Source of the DNA: Diaporthe sp. PMI_573
Taxonomy: Eukaryota; Ascomycota; Sordariomycetes; Diaporthales; Diaporthaceae
DNA length: 64,000 nucleotides
NCBI GenBank assembly: GCA_021399435.1
Contig: JAJTUP010000006.1
Location: 1,736,001 to 1,800,000, forward strand
Reading direction: 5' to 3'
A program made the translations under genes and the position numbers. Below, in pieces: positions 43,442-55,000 of the stretch (positions are counted from its first letter, which is position 1; each line of letters begins with the position of its first letter). The notes below the pieces were generated by a model. The model did no database searches, was not told the DNA's origin, and saw nothing but the letters and a program-made list of their open reading frames with translations.

Positions 43442-44348
43442 ATGCCGCAACCTGAGGCCCAGCCTCAGTGGTCTTGCGCTCATGTCAACAAGCAATGTTG
43501 ACCTTATGGAGGGCCCTCTACGACAGAATTACGAAAGTTACGAAAAAAAAGAGAAAATCACCACGATGACTGCTCGTGGACCTTGTCAACACTGGAATAC
43601 TGGAACACTGGATTGAACTAGACGACTTCAGGATGGATAGCCAGGTGCTCAAGCATCTAGTCTGGATGCAATGACCGACTGAGCTGTCATTTGATATTGC
43701 ATGTTAGCATGTCAAGATCCGAGAGGTCAAATGGAATAATAGATGCCAGCCCAAAAATTGCCAGTCAAGGCACTCCGCACAAAGAATGGTGTCTTGGCAG
43801 TCTACAGTGATGCGCCTATCCCTCGTGAGCCCTCGAATGAGCAGAGCTTCCACTTGTAGCTGACTCGTAGCGACATTACATATGACATGCTCCCTTTCGC
43901 TGAAAGCCGATTCATTGTGAAAAGCGAGGCACCATGGCAAAGGCTAATGGGAGACTTCCACTCGGGTGTTGTCATAGGCGGTGGGAATACAGGCCCATAT
44001 AGAAGGTAGGTACGTACCCCGCCAGTAGTAGAATGCCTAGTAGTTAGGTACCTTACATACAGGCAATACAGGGCACCCTCACTGTGAATGGGCACAACGA
44101 TTCAATTGAAGGAAGCTCTGGCTCTTTCTGAAAGCGAACCAGACAAAGTGAGCCTGGCCACTAGCATCCAGACAAATGTGAACAACTCGGGCATCACTTC
44201 ATTTCCTAATCTTCCAGATCCCTGGCTCTGCATGACCATGCAGGAGCACCCCTATTTCGTTACTTAACAAGCCCGATTCCTCCTGCACCCACTTCCTCTT
44301 CCTCAACACACTCCAACGCCTCGCATGTGAAAGAGGGCGCCGGCAACC
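43442..44348. other. Intergenic region between CHZ1 and BET1
   Basis: 3' region of CHZ1 and promoter of BET1; AT-richer around 43500-44050. No gene seen. Confidence 0.55.
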
Positions 44349-45240
44349 ATGGCTTCCAGGTGAGTTCAAATGCCCAACTCATGTCCTCCTTGAACCCACC
44401 AGCACCAAGATGGTCCGAACTTGGCCATTTGCAGCTGCACCTCGTGCCGGCCCGAGAAGTATGAAGTCACGATTTACCGGCGCAAGAGGACAACGGAGAG
44501 AGGGTGCACTCAGCAAACAGCACCCTCGCCTCCGCCTCCGCCCGCCAGGAGTTGGCGCATGGCATGACACATTCCAAGAGCCTCCTCCTTGCTAACACTT
44601 GCCCCGTCTCGGATCAGGTTCAACTCCTCCCTCCACCAGCGCGACTCGCGCTCCGCACTGTTCGAGGGCTACACAGGCTCCGGCGCCGACAGCAGGCGGG
44701 GCATCACACCGAGCCCGAGCCGGGGGTATGGCTACGGCTACCCCGGTGGTGGTGGCGCGCCCAACGGGAACGGGACACATCTGGGCGTCGACGGCGGCGG
44801 AAGCAGCAGCAGGGGGGGCTTCCGGCCCGCGACGCCGAACAAGAGGGGCCAGTACAGCGACGCGGTGCTCAACGAGCTCGAGAGCCAGAACGATGCGCAG
44901 ATCGACGGCATCATGGGCAAGGTGCGCGTCCTGAAAGATGTACGTTTGGAACCCACCATCAAAATCGCGGACAACCGCGCGGTCCATATCACACGCGGAA
45001 GCATGGCAAAGCTGACAGGAAGCGCCCGCTTAGATGACGGTAGCGATTGGCGACGAGATCCGCGAATCCTCGGCCCTCGCGGAGAAGATGAATGATCAGT
45101 TCGACAACATGCGGCTGCGCGTGCGCGGCACCATGAACAGGATGCTGCTGATGGCCGAGCGGACGGGCGTCGGCTGGAGGGTCTGGCTGGGCTTCTTCGC
45201 CGCGGTGGTCCTCCTCTTCATGTACGTTTGGTTGTTTTGA
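44349..45240 (+). CDS. BET1: ER-Golgi Qc-SNARE Bet1
   Basis: Bet1 is the Qc-SNARE for fusion of ER-derived COPII vesicles with the cis-Golgi. Three exons (44349-44359, 44618-44939, 45034-45240) encode 179 residues. The first coding exon is 11 nt (ATGGCTTCCAG), followed by a 258-nt intron ending at a GCTAACAC branch site and CAG. The N-terminal half is Gly/Ser-rich and disordered (GYGYGYPGGGG, a fungal extension; yeast Bet1 is shorter). The SNARE motif spans about 88-150: NELESQNDAQIDGIMGKV, then across the splice VLKDMTVAIGDEIRESS and EKMNDQFDNMRLRVRGTM. The C-terminal anchor is VWLGFFAAVVLLFMYVWLF and ends the protein, as expected for a tail-anchored SNARE. Confidence 0.88.
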
Positions 45241-45797
45241 TGGCGGGCGTACACGCACCTACGCGCACGATCGAAAGAACGACGCTTGGGCGGCTCAGTT
45301 CATCATTACCAACGGCATAAGCTTGAGGTGCCATTTGTGCACGGCGAGCGAGCTGCCTCATCCTGCGTTGGCCTGTGGGGCCTCCGAGGTCGAGTTGGTG
45401 GTTCCCCGGGCCCGGGTGTGGCCCAACTGCTATGGCTGGCCATGATTGGAGCGAGTTTAGAGAAATGTGCATCGCTTATGAACCGGCGTTGGGGCGCCTC
45501 CTTTTCACGACGAACGGAATGGGATGGGTACATGAGCTTTGAAGAGAGACTGGGCCACATATACATATACGTATACCGCTTGGACCGTGACCTGTCATGG
45601 GCAAGAGCCAAGCTCACCAATAATGCATGCGTAACGCGCCTTTTTATACACATATTTATTTACATTTGACCCGCAATTTCGATCAACGCCATGACCGAAT
45701 GCTGTAGGCTGACGCGCGGCGACTCTAGATGCGTGCGTGCTATACTACTACTTCTGGCTCGGGTATCATATTGTCATCACCCCATTCAAACTTCCGC
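45241..45797. other. Convergent 3' region of BET1 and APC15
   Basis: 557 bases between two genes that point at each other; AT-rich stretch near 45560-45670. Nothing else seen. Confidence 0.6.
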
Positions 45798-47008
45798 CTA
45801 GCCCCTCCGCCTCATCTGCGGGCTGCTCGCCAGGTAGCTGCTCTCATCCCTCGACAGTAGGCCACTGAAATCTATATCGCTCTGCGCCAGACTGCCTCTC
45901 TGGCTGCCCCTGACACTGCTCCTAGGCAGGCTCCTTCTGAACCTCGAGGCCTGCGGCGCGCGGCCGGCGCTAGCAAAGGACACGTCTCTCGTGCTCTCGT
46001 CCTCGTCGCTGATTTCGGCCTCGGAGTCAGTGTGCTCGTACCGCCCCTCGGCCTCGGGGATGTCGTCGTCGAGGTCGGCGTCCATGTCCATATCCATGCC
46101 GTCCCCACCGGCACCGTTGCCGCCCTGGTTGTAGTCGTGTATGAGATCGTCCTCCTCGAGCATCTGTTCCCTGTCGTCCGAGCCGACGGGGTCGTCGTCG
46201 ATGGTGAGGCCGCCACCATCATGGCCCTGGGCCATCACCTCGCGCACCCGGTCCTCCGTCACCTGCATGTCATGCATGTCCCGCCGCTCGGCCGGGCTGA
46301 CCAGCACCTGCCCGGCGTTATTCTCAGTCTCGTCCACTTCCTCGTCTGTCTCGTCGTCATCCTCCTCCTCGTCTTCCGGCGCGCTCTCCTCCTCCCCACT
46401 GTCGTCTCCGTCGAACCCGAAGCCCTCGGCCTCGGGGATCTCGTCGTCGAGGTCCGGCTGCTCGGCCCCGTCGGCCATCTGCTCGTCGTCGAGGTCGTCC
46501 ACGCCCTCGGCATCCGCCTCGGCCTCGGCCAGCTGCGCGGCAAGCTCCTGTTCGCGCCGCATAGCCTCCGCGTGCTCCTCTGCCTCGCGGCGCTCCTCGC
46601 GCATCTGGAACAGCGTCTTGGGCACGCCCGGCGGCTTCAGCCATGCGCTGCCGAAGTTGGTCACGTTCTGGCGGCGGCGCTCCATGACCTGCTCGTCCAT
46701 GCGGAGGCGCGCGAGGGGCGTGCGCTCCACCAGTGCGCGTCGGTGGTCGCGGCCGTGGCCGGAGGGGTGCTGGCCATGGCGGTTTAGTTGGTTGTTACTG
46801 TGATTGCCATTGTCGTCTGTTGGCGAAGACACATCGTGACTGCTGAGCTGGTGGAGCAGGGCGGAGTGTGTATGGCGGGAGGTGTACCAGAGGCTATGGG
46901 GCTGGAGGAACTTGATCAGTATTTGTTGCCGTGGTGGTTCACGGAAATTCCGAAGCGACTTACATCGCGAGGCGTCAAATCCGGGAGCATTGGTGCATAG
47001 TCCATCAT
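45798..47008 (-). CDS. APC15: Anaphase-promoting complex subunit 15 (Apc15/Mnd2-like)
   Basis: Small scaffold-like subunit of the APC/C ubiquitin ligase, involved in checkpoint-complex turnover in mitosis and, as Mnd2, in meiosis. Two exons on the minus strand (47008-46964, 46901-45798) encode 382 residues. The 15-codon first exon MMDYAPMLPDLTPRD is spliced (62-nt intron, GTAAGT..CAG) to PHSLWYTSRHTHS. The following block RLRMDEQVMERRRQNVTNFGSAWLKPPGVPKTLFQMREERREAEEHAEAMRRE (about residues 85-135) is the conserved Apc15 region. The remainder is very acidic (Asp/Glu-rich), with a short basic Ser-rich C-terminus (RFRRSLPRSSVRGSQRG). Convergent with BET1. The family assignment rests on the WLKPPGVPKTLFQ block and is from memory. 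Confidence 0.75.
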
Positions 47009-50000
47009 CCCCGGGTGCACCCACCTAAACTGGGGGGTTGGTGAGAGGCAAGCTTGTTCATACGATTATTGTAGAGGGTTGATGCCGAGAGCGGAACCCC
47101 ATGGGGCTTTCTACGAGGAAAAAGAGCTTACAGGCTGGGGTTTGGCCTTTGGTGACGCGTTTCGCTTGTTGATGTGGTGTGGTGCCTCGCTTTAGCTCTA
47201 GACGTGGAAATATTACCCCGCTATTCATGAGTGCTTCAGCATGTGCTTGTACTCAAGTACTTGCGGCTAAGCATTAGAGCCGCGCGGCTGAGTGGCCCGG
47301 GCTGGGCGGCCAGATCTGGTTATGTGGAGCTGATCCTTGCCCAAGATCTGGCGTTGTTGTTTCACCAGCAAGAATAATCACGGGCAAAAAAAGAAAACCG
47401 GGTATAAACACTCCTGGCTGCAGAATCGCATTGCCAGAGGCCTCTGCGCACATTGGTGACCTGGCATGGTGACCAAGGGGAATATTGCTCACACCGCCTG
47501 GAATGAACAAAAAGAACTGGCTGGTCACATGGCCTTCACTTCTCCAGTCAGTCAGTCAGTCAGACCGCCAGGCAAACAATTGGCTTCCTTGTTTTTTTCA
47601 CGCGGATTTGCTCGCTGACGAGGTGGGCTGTTCTGCGGGAAGACGGCCTTCGGTCCGGATCAGCAGGAACAAGGTAGAAACGGTCCAGGGCTCTAATTTT
47701 GATCAAGTAACTGCAATTGCTCTGTATGGTGGCTGTCGGAGGGCAGGCCAGATAGTGGAGCTGCTTCGTTTGCGCAAGGTAGACAGGCCATTCCTAAGAG
47801 GGACCGGAAGCTTGTTTCGCAAATCGCGGAAGATGGTATTCTGCTGTAGTGAATGCATGGCTCGGCGACTCGTCACTCAGTGCTTCGGGCTTGGATTATT
47901 ACAGTGCGCTGCAAAAAGATGACCCGCGGAAATTACTAGCGGAAAATGTGATGGATCTTGCTCGGGAAAACTCGGAACGCCTCTCCCGTGACGCCTCGCC
48001 TGGTGGTGCGACGGTCGTCGGGAAGGACCAGGGCATTCGGTGCATCGAAGCATCTCCGAGCCATGCCAACAGCCGACCTCGGCCTCTTGGGGGCGCAACG
48101 TTGGGGCCAAGTTGCTGCTGCCGGGCTGCCTGGCTGACTGGCTGACTGGCTGGTACACGCAGGACGGGACCCCGCAAACAGCAGGCTGCGTATCTGCCGT
48201 GTGTTGGCAGGCCTTAGGATTTGCGCCGTCGCACAAAGTATCCGTTGCGGAGTGCCAGGACTGCCCAGCGATCGCCCTGTGAAAGCAAGACGAGGCGCTG
48301 ATCGGGATGGAAAGACGGACGGAAGCCTGAAATCATCGGTGGAACTCCCAGGTCGCGCGTTGTGGCAGGCGATCCCAGTCGTGCTGATCTGATGGTTGCG
48401 CGGGGTAAGGCGCTCCGTTGGCCCTCGTTCTCTCCTGTTTTGCCCATGTGGTAGTCGAGAACGAGACGAGGCTAGAGCCTCGGACGTCTGTCGTTGGCTC
48501 AAGATAAGACATGGCCCTCGACGGCATTCAATCCGATTGGCCGCGTGGCCTACGAGGCGAATCTTGATGACGATTCTTTGACAGTAAGCTACCGAGAAAG
48601 CTGGCTGGGCCCTCGAGGGGAAATACCAAGATTCGCCCGAGACGCTCCCTCTAAGCCCTAACAGAGGCGTCCCGTTCGGTTCGGTGTTATGGTTTGCGAC
48701 GACTCAATTGACGCAGGTCATTGGTGGGTGGGGCCAAGCCTGCCGCCGTGGTAAAAGTCAACATAAATAAATACACAGGGAAACGAGGCGAGCGAGGGAC
48801 TCACAGAGTATCTCCCGTCTGCTCATTCACCTACATAAATTTGATTGACCTGTCTTCATCATTCATCATTCAGTCGGGGCTTCAGATGCGACGCAGCAGG
48901 CTGGCTGCGGGCGGGCGAGAAGCCTTGGTTCCGCGGGTTCCAGGCTCAGGGGGACATACTTGAATTTGTGATGAGCAATACAATTGCAAATGCATAGCTC
49001 CCATGGAAGGCTGCGAGATCGGCCGGCGCCTGGTGTTGCTAAAGCCGACATCCTGATAGGTGACGAGTGACTGCACTTTTTTTTTCCCTTGCAGGGGTTG
49101 CTCGAGCTCGCATGCGGGACCCTGAGCTAGCTGGGGGCGCCCCTGCTAGCTCCGCAGGTCTGTGTGGGGGAGCTTGGGGGACAAAGAAACCCTCAACCCG
49201 CCTTACTTGTGACTGCTGGGGGTTACAAGCCTTTGGAGTGCCAGCCACTTTGCTTCGTTCGCATCACTTCACATGCCACGCTGGCAGATCGGCTGAGACA
49301 TGCTGTCATTAGCATACGTACATACGTAACTGACTAGGCAACGTAATGATTTGCTTTCTTGTTGGACCAAGGCTCGCCCAAGATCGAGGAGGAGGAGGGC
49401 GAGCAAATGTCTTACCTTCCTAACCTCAATCTGCCCGGGACGCCTGGGCACTCATTGTGTTGCACGGGGAAAAGTCAATAAACGCCCCAGGCCCTTGTCC
49501 TAGTCGTCACCACCACGCAACCCCAGACCAAATGCATGAAACGTGCAGCTCTCATGTGGAATGCGCCAGCTGTGATTGGTCTTTCCGGTAGGGACAAGAC
49601 CCAGGAGGCTACGTCAATTACCACAGCTCTGGTTCTGGCCGCAAACGACAGAATCTTCTGCCCCCACAAGCCTCATCAGAGAAACCAGTGGGCAGAGCCC
49701 ACGAGGACAGGCAAGCCGACCACGCCCAATGTGCCACGCATCGAGTGTGCGTCGAAGCAGAATGCAGCCAACGGCCAGCAGCAGGGCGATCGCAACCGCA
49801 ACCGATTCCCCGACCGCCCTACTAACAACGCTGCACATGGAGTCTCGTTTACTAGCTTTTCCCGCCACCCCCCCTTCACCTCATCTAGGAAGGTCGCTTA
49901 GGACCATTGCAGCATTGTGGTGCCGCAAGGAAACGCAATGCGCATGGAAAAAGGCAAGACCGATTCTCTCTCAGAGGAAAGGTAGGGTATTCCACGGCAA

Positions 50001-52071
50001 TGACGATGCGGCGACGGCCACTGCGATGGCGACGGTGTTAATGGTGGATGTGCATACTCGGACACATGATGATGGAGATGCGACTCGCGGCTTTGGCATG
50101 ATCGATCAGACAGACAGACCCCTGGTGGACCAGACGTCGGCAGTGGGAATTACGTAGAAGTCATTCAATGTCCACAGGGTCACATAGCCTGGTTGCTCAC
50201 ATTGCCGTATCATAAAGTATAGCGACCCAAGCGAGGTCGGCCAGTGACAATAGTGCAAATAGTGTCGTCTGCTGGGCCTTTTGTTGGTGTTTGCTCCTCG
50301 ACGGTCCCACATTCGTCACTCGCCTGCACAGCCCACGTTTCTGCTCTGCGGGCCCCACCTGTTTATTGTAAACCCTTGCAATCTCTATGGCTGGCGTGGA
50401 TAGTGCACAATACTTCGGCTACTTTCGTAGCAGACGACGCCTTGCCCCTCTCTGTCCCAGCTCAATTAGGCGCACTGGGGAGGCTGGCACTGCTTGCCTG
50501 AGATTGTCCTAGAACGGAGTCTTGGCTTCCCCCCCAGCCTGCCAGCCCATCCTAGCTCTCCCACGGCTCCCACGCCTTCCCATCCATAAAGTCTAGTCCC
50601 CCTTCTGTGGCCAAACTTTTTCCTGCCTCTCCCCCTTCTCTTCACCACCACACAAACGTAGTGCCTGCCTGCTCTCCCACAGACTGTGGCGCTTATCCCT
50701 AGCACTCGCTCACTCCGCAAGCCTCGGCGTCTTCGCTGGAAAGAAAGAAGAAGAAAAAAACACAACTTTTCCAAGTAAGTAGTAGTTCAAGTCCCAGTCA
50801 CATGTTAGCCTGCGCCGTGAAGAGATGGGAGCCAGCACACACACGCCTTCTGCCCACGCGCCCGCCCGTCCTGCTCTACCCACCAAGGAGTTCGATATTT
50901 CATGTCACACATGGCAACGTCAACGCAATGCCGTATTCACCAGCTTTGTCCGGTCGGAACGGCATCACGCAGCGCCAGTTCGGTCCCCGAATACCTGTCC
51001 GCCGAACTCCCCAAGCGAGACATCGGCCGTGTTGCGCGAGCAGATACCGCGGTCGCACATCGGCGTAGATCCTCGTGGCGTCTTTGCGACAATCAATGCG
51101 GAGAAGCCGGGCAAAAAAGAACAAAATATGCCACTCTTATCAGAGACCGCGCTGTAGCTGCACGAGGAGCTCTACGCCGATTTGCTCTCATTGGTCGGCG
51201 TCACATTTCGCATCGCACGCGCCAAACTTCCCAACCCGGTTCGGGGGGCAGACTGGATGGCTTCTCCGCATGCGAAGACCATCAGAAAACGAGCAATTCA
51301 CAGACATCGCACTCTTTGGAAAACGCGCCCGTGCCAGCAGCCACAACCCCTTCCAAGAGTTGAGTCTTTTCAGGCTGTCAACCCCGCCAGATCGCCCGCG
51401 TCATCAGCTTAGAGCATGGCCACCCGGACACCAGTCTTGCGTCGGCATAGCTTTGTCCTACGATCTAGTAAAAACGCGCCTTGCATGATGCAGCCACAAG
51501 AGACGCATGTACCCAAAAAGAGAGAGGCAGCTGCTCGGAGTCTATGCTATGGGGTCACGTACCACAAGCTATTCCAAGAGAGGCAGTGGGGCGAACTGTG
51601 AGGCTCTTGGAGCCGAGCATGACCGACCCCGCTGGAGAGCTCGGGCCTGCTTTCTCGAGTACGCATAGTCCTGTGTCATTCCTTGCTGCGCAGGCAAGTT
51701 CAAGCCAGTCCGCGTTCTTCGCTCGTCCGATCAGCGTCGCAGCCTTTTACGACGACATTGGACACATGTCGAATCCCAACCCAGTGGCATGGATCCATGC
51801 CGACTTCTACTACCACCCAGGGCTGCCAGCGGATGGCTATTCACGTTTTGGCGAACATCTCTTCCGGCTTTCCAGTGCTCATAACGGACAATGCGTCAAA
51901 AGAAAAAAACGGACTTGCTAACAACGTTGCTCCTCCTAGACTTGCCCACAAGAGCAGCGCTGCTGCTCTCAAATCTAAACAGCAGGCTCTTCTCGGCTAT
52001 AGTCAGAGACGAGTCTCTAGTCCTCCAGTGACTTTTTAACCCACCCAGGAATTTAGGAGTGGTGGCCTAGC
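47009..52071. other. 5-kb region upstream of GLT1 without a supported gene
   Basis: Contains a short CAGT microsatellite (about 47546-47563), pyrimidine-rich stretches (50510-50760) and a set of mid-sized open frames between 50.8 and 52.0 kb on the plus strand. Some fragments there look protein-like (for example SHIGVDPRGVFATINAEKPG, ADLLSLVGVTFRIARAKLP), but they lie in different frames broken by stops and I recognise no family. The last few hundred bases are presumably the GLT1 promoter and leader. Confidence 0.45.
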
Positions 52072-55000
52072 ATGGGCGTGGTTACTGAGTTCGACGACAG
52101 AGACCAACATTTACTGGCTGAGACCGAAGCATACCATCCCTATGAATATCAGGAAGAGGGCAACGGCTCTTGGGCCGGTGCCCTGCCGGTGAAGCAGTAA
52201 GCGTCCTTGCTGGCTTATCATGGAGATTCACACTTGCTAATCGGTGCAATTCAGGGGACTTTACGATCCTGATCTCGAGAAAGATGCGTGCGGTGTCGGT
52301 TTTGCTTGGTGCGTAGCCCTATGTACTTGGCTATCCATCTGGCTCGAGCTCTAGCTAACGGCGTGTAGCCATATCAAGGGCAAGGCAAGCCACAAGATTG
52401 TCAGCGATGGTGAGTGAAAGACACAGCCTGGAATCAAGTCTAAGCTTGGACTAACCATTCCTAGCCCGCAACCTTCTCTGCAACATGACCCATCGAGGTG
52501 CGGTGGGATCTGATGCTCGAGACGGCGATGGAGCTGGTGTCATGACTTCGATCCCCTTCAAGTTCTTCATCAAGAACTTCGAGCGCGATGTTGGTATCAA
52601 ACTGCCGCCTCCCGGACAGTACGCTGTGGGCAACTTGTTCTTCAATCCCGAGCCCGAGAAGCTGCAGGAGCAGCAACGGCAATTGGAAGATATTGCCGAG
52701 TCTCTGGGCCTGCGAATCCTGGGATGGCGAGAGCCTCCCACCGATTCCAGCCTGCTTGGGCCTGCTGCTCTGAGCCGCCAGCCTGTCATTTTGCAGCCTT
52801 TCGTGGTGCTCGCGTCTTACTATGGCTCTGGGAACGCGCCAGAAATGACCGACCCGGAGAAGTTCGACTTCAGGCACTTTGAAATCCAGCTCTTCGTGCT
52901 GCGAAAGCGTGCCACGCACACCATCGGCCTCCACAACTGGTTCTACATCTGCTCGCTGTCCAACAAGAACATCGTCTACAAGGGTCAGCTTGCACCTGTT
53001 CAGGTCTACCAGTACTACCATGATCTGGTGAACGCCGACTACGAGGCCCACTTTGCCCTGGTACACTCTCGGTTCTCCACCAATACTTTCCCTTCATGGG
53101 ATCGTGCACAGCCTCTTCGCTGGGCTGCTCACAACGGTAGGCCAAGCACCCCTCGGCAGGCTGCACTGAGGTATTAACTTGTTCCCAGGCGAAATCAACA
53201 CCTTGCGTGGCAACAAGAACTGGATGAGGGCTCGTGAAGGTGTGATGCAGTCGGACGTGTTTGCGGAAGAGTTGGAGATGCTGTATCCTATCGTCGAAGA
53301 TGGTGGCTCTGATTCTGCTGCTTTTGACAATGTCGTCGAGCTGCTCACCATCAATGGTGTGCTTTCCTTGCCGGAGGCTGTTATGCTGATGGTCCCCGAG
53401 GCGTGGCAGGATAATGCCCACATGGATCCCAAGAAGGCCGCTTTCTACGAGTGGGCCGCGTGCCAAATGGAGCCATGGGATGGCCCTGCCCTTTTCACCT
53501 TTGCCGATGGTCGCTTCTGCGGTGCCAACCTCGACCGAAACGGACTTCGACCTTGCCGATTCTATGTCATGGACGACGACCGTATCATCTGCGCTTCCGA
53601 GGTTGGTACCATCAGCGTAGAGCCTGAACGTGTGGTGCAAAAGGGTCGTCTGCAGCCTGGTCGTATGCTGCTGGTTGATACCCAGGAAGGGCGCATCATT
53701 GATGACCGCGAGTTGAAGGAGCGAGTCTCCCAGCGACAAGACTTCCGCTCTTGGCTGGACAATGAACTCCTGAAGCTGGACAACGTCCTTAAACAGTCCG
53801 AGGCTGACAAGTCCCTTGACTTGGCCGCGAAACCTGATTCCCATGCTGTACAGGAAGACCCCCTCCTGCATGCCTTTGGATACACCTTTGAGCAAGTCAC
53901 CCTCATTCTGGCGCCCATGGCCGCCGATGAGAAGGAGGCTCTTGGGTCTATGGGCAACGATGCTCCTCTCGCATGCCTTTCCAAGGAGCCGCAACTGCTC
54001 GCCAACTACTTCAGGCAGTTGTTCGCACAGGTTACCAATCCTCCCATTGACCCTATCCGGGAGTCGATTGTCATGTCTTTGGAATGCTATATCGGACCCC
54101 AAGGCAACCTTTTGGAAATAGCCCCTGAGCAATGCGGTCGGCTACTCCTCAAGAGCCCTATTCTTTCCATCCCGGAACTCAACACACTGAAGACCATGTC
54201 AAAGTTTTACCCTGAGTGGTCTGTCAAGGTCATCGACATCACATTCCCCAAGAAGGACGGCATCCAAGGCTACGTCAAGCATCTTGACTACATCCGTAAC
54301 GAGGCCACTGATGCCATTGAGAAACGCAACCGCATCATCATCCTGTCTGATCGCAATACGTCAGCGGACCGCATATCGGTCTCAACTCTCTTGGCGTCCG
54401 GCATGGTCCACCATCACCTGGTCAACAACAAGTGGCGGTCGATGGCTGCCATCGTTGTCGAGACGGCCGAAGCCCGCGAGGTCCAGCACATGTGTGTCCT
54501 GCTCGCCTACGGCGCTGATGGCATCAACCCGTACCTTGCCATGGAGTGCATCCTGAAGCTGAACCGGGAGAAGCTTATCCGGAAGAATATGACCAACGAG
54601 GACCTCATCAAGAACTACAAGCACTCTTGCGATGGCGGAATTCTCAAGGTTATGAGTAAGATGGGGATTTCTACACTGGCCAGTTACAAGGGCGCCCAGA
54701 TCTTCGAGGCTCTGGGAGTCCACAACACCGTTGTGGAATTGGCTTTCAGAGGAACCGCCTCCCGCATTGGAGGTGTCACTCTCGAGCACATCGCGGAGGA
54801 CGCCTTCAGGTTCCACGAGCGAGGCTTCCCATCCCGCTACACAGTTGGCGTCCCTGGCCTCACCGAGTCGGGCGAGTACCACTGGCGAGACGGTGGCGAG
54901 CCTCACATCAACGATCCCGTCTCCATCGCCAACATCCAAGACGCGGTCCGCAACAAGAACGACAAGTCTTACGAGGCGTACTCAAAGTCCGAGTACGAAC

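Noticed and set aside
46032..46803. 250-codon plus-strand frames antisense to APC15
   Set aside because: Val/Leu- and Ser-rich translations are the complement of Asp/Glu codon runs in APC15.
52870..54132. 420-codon open frame on the minus strand inside GLT1
   Set aside because: Shadow of the GC-rich GLT1 coding strand; no motifs, no ATG-supported gene, and the plus-strand enzyme is certain here.
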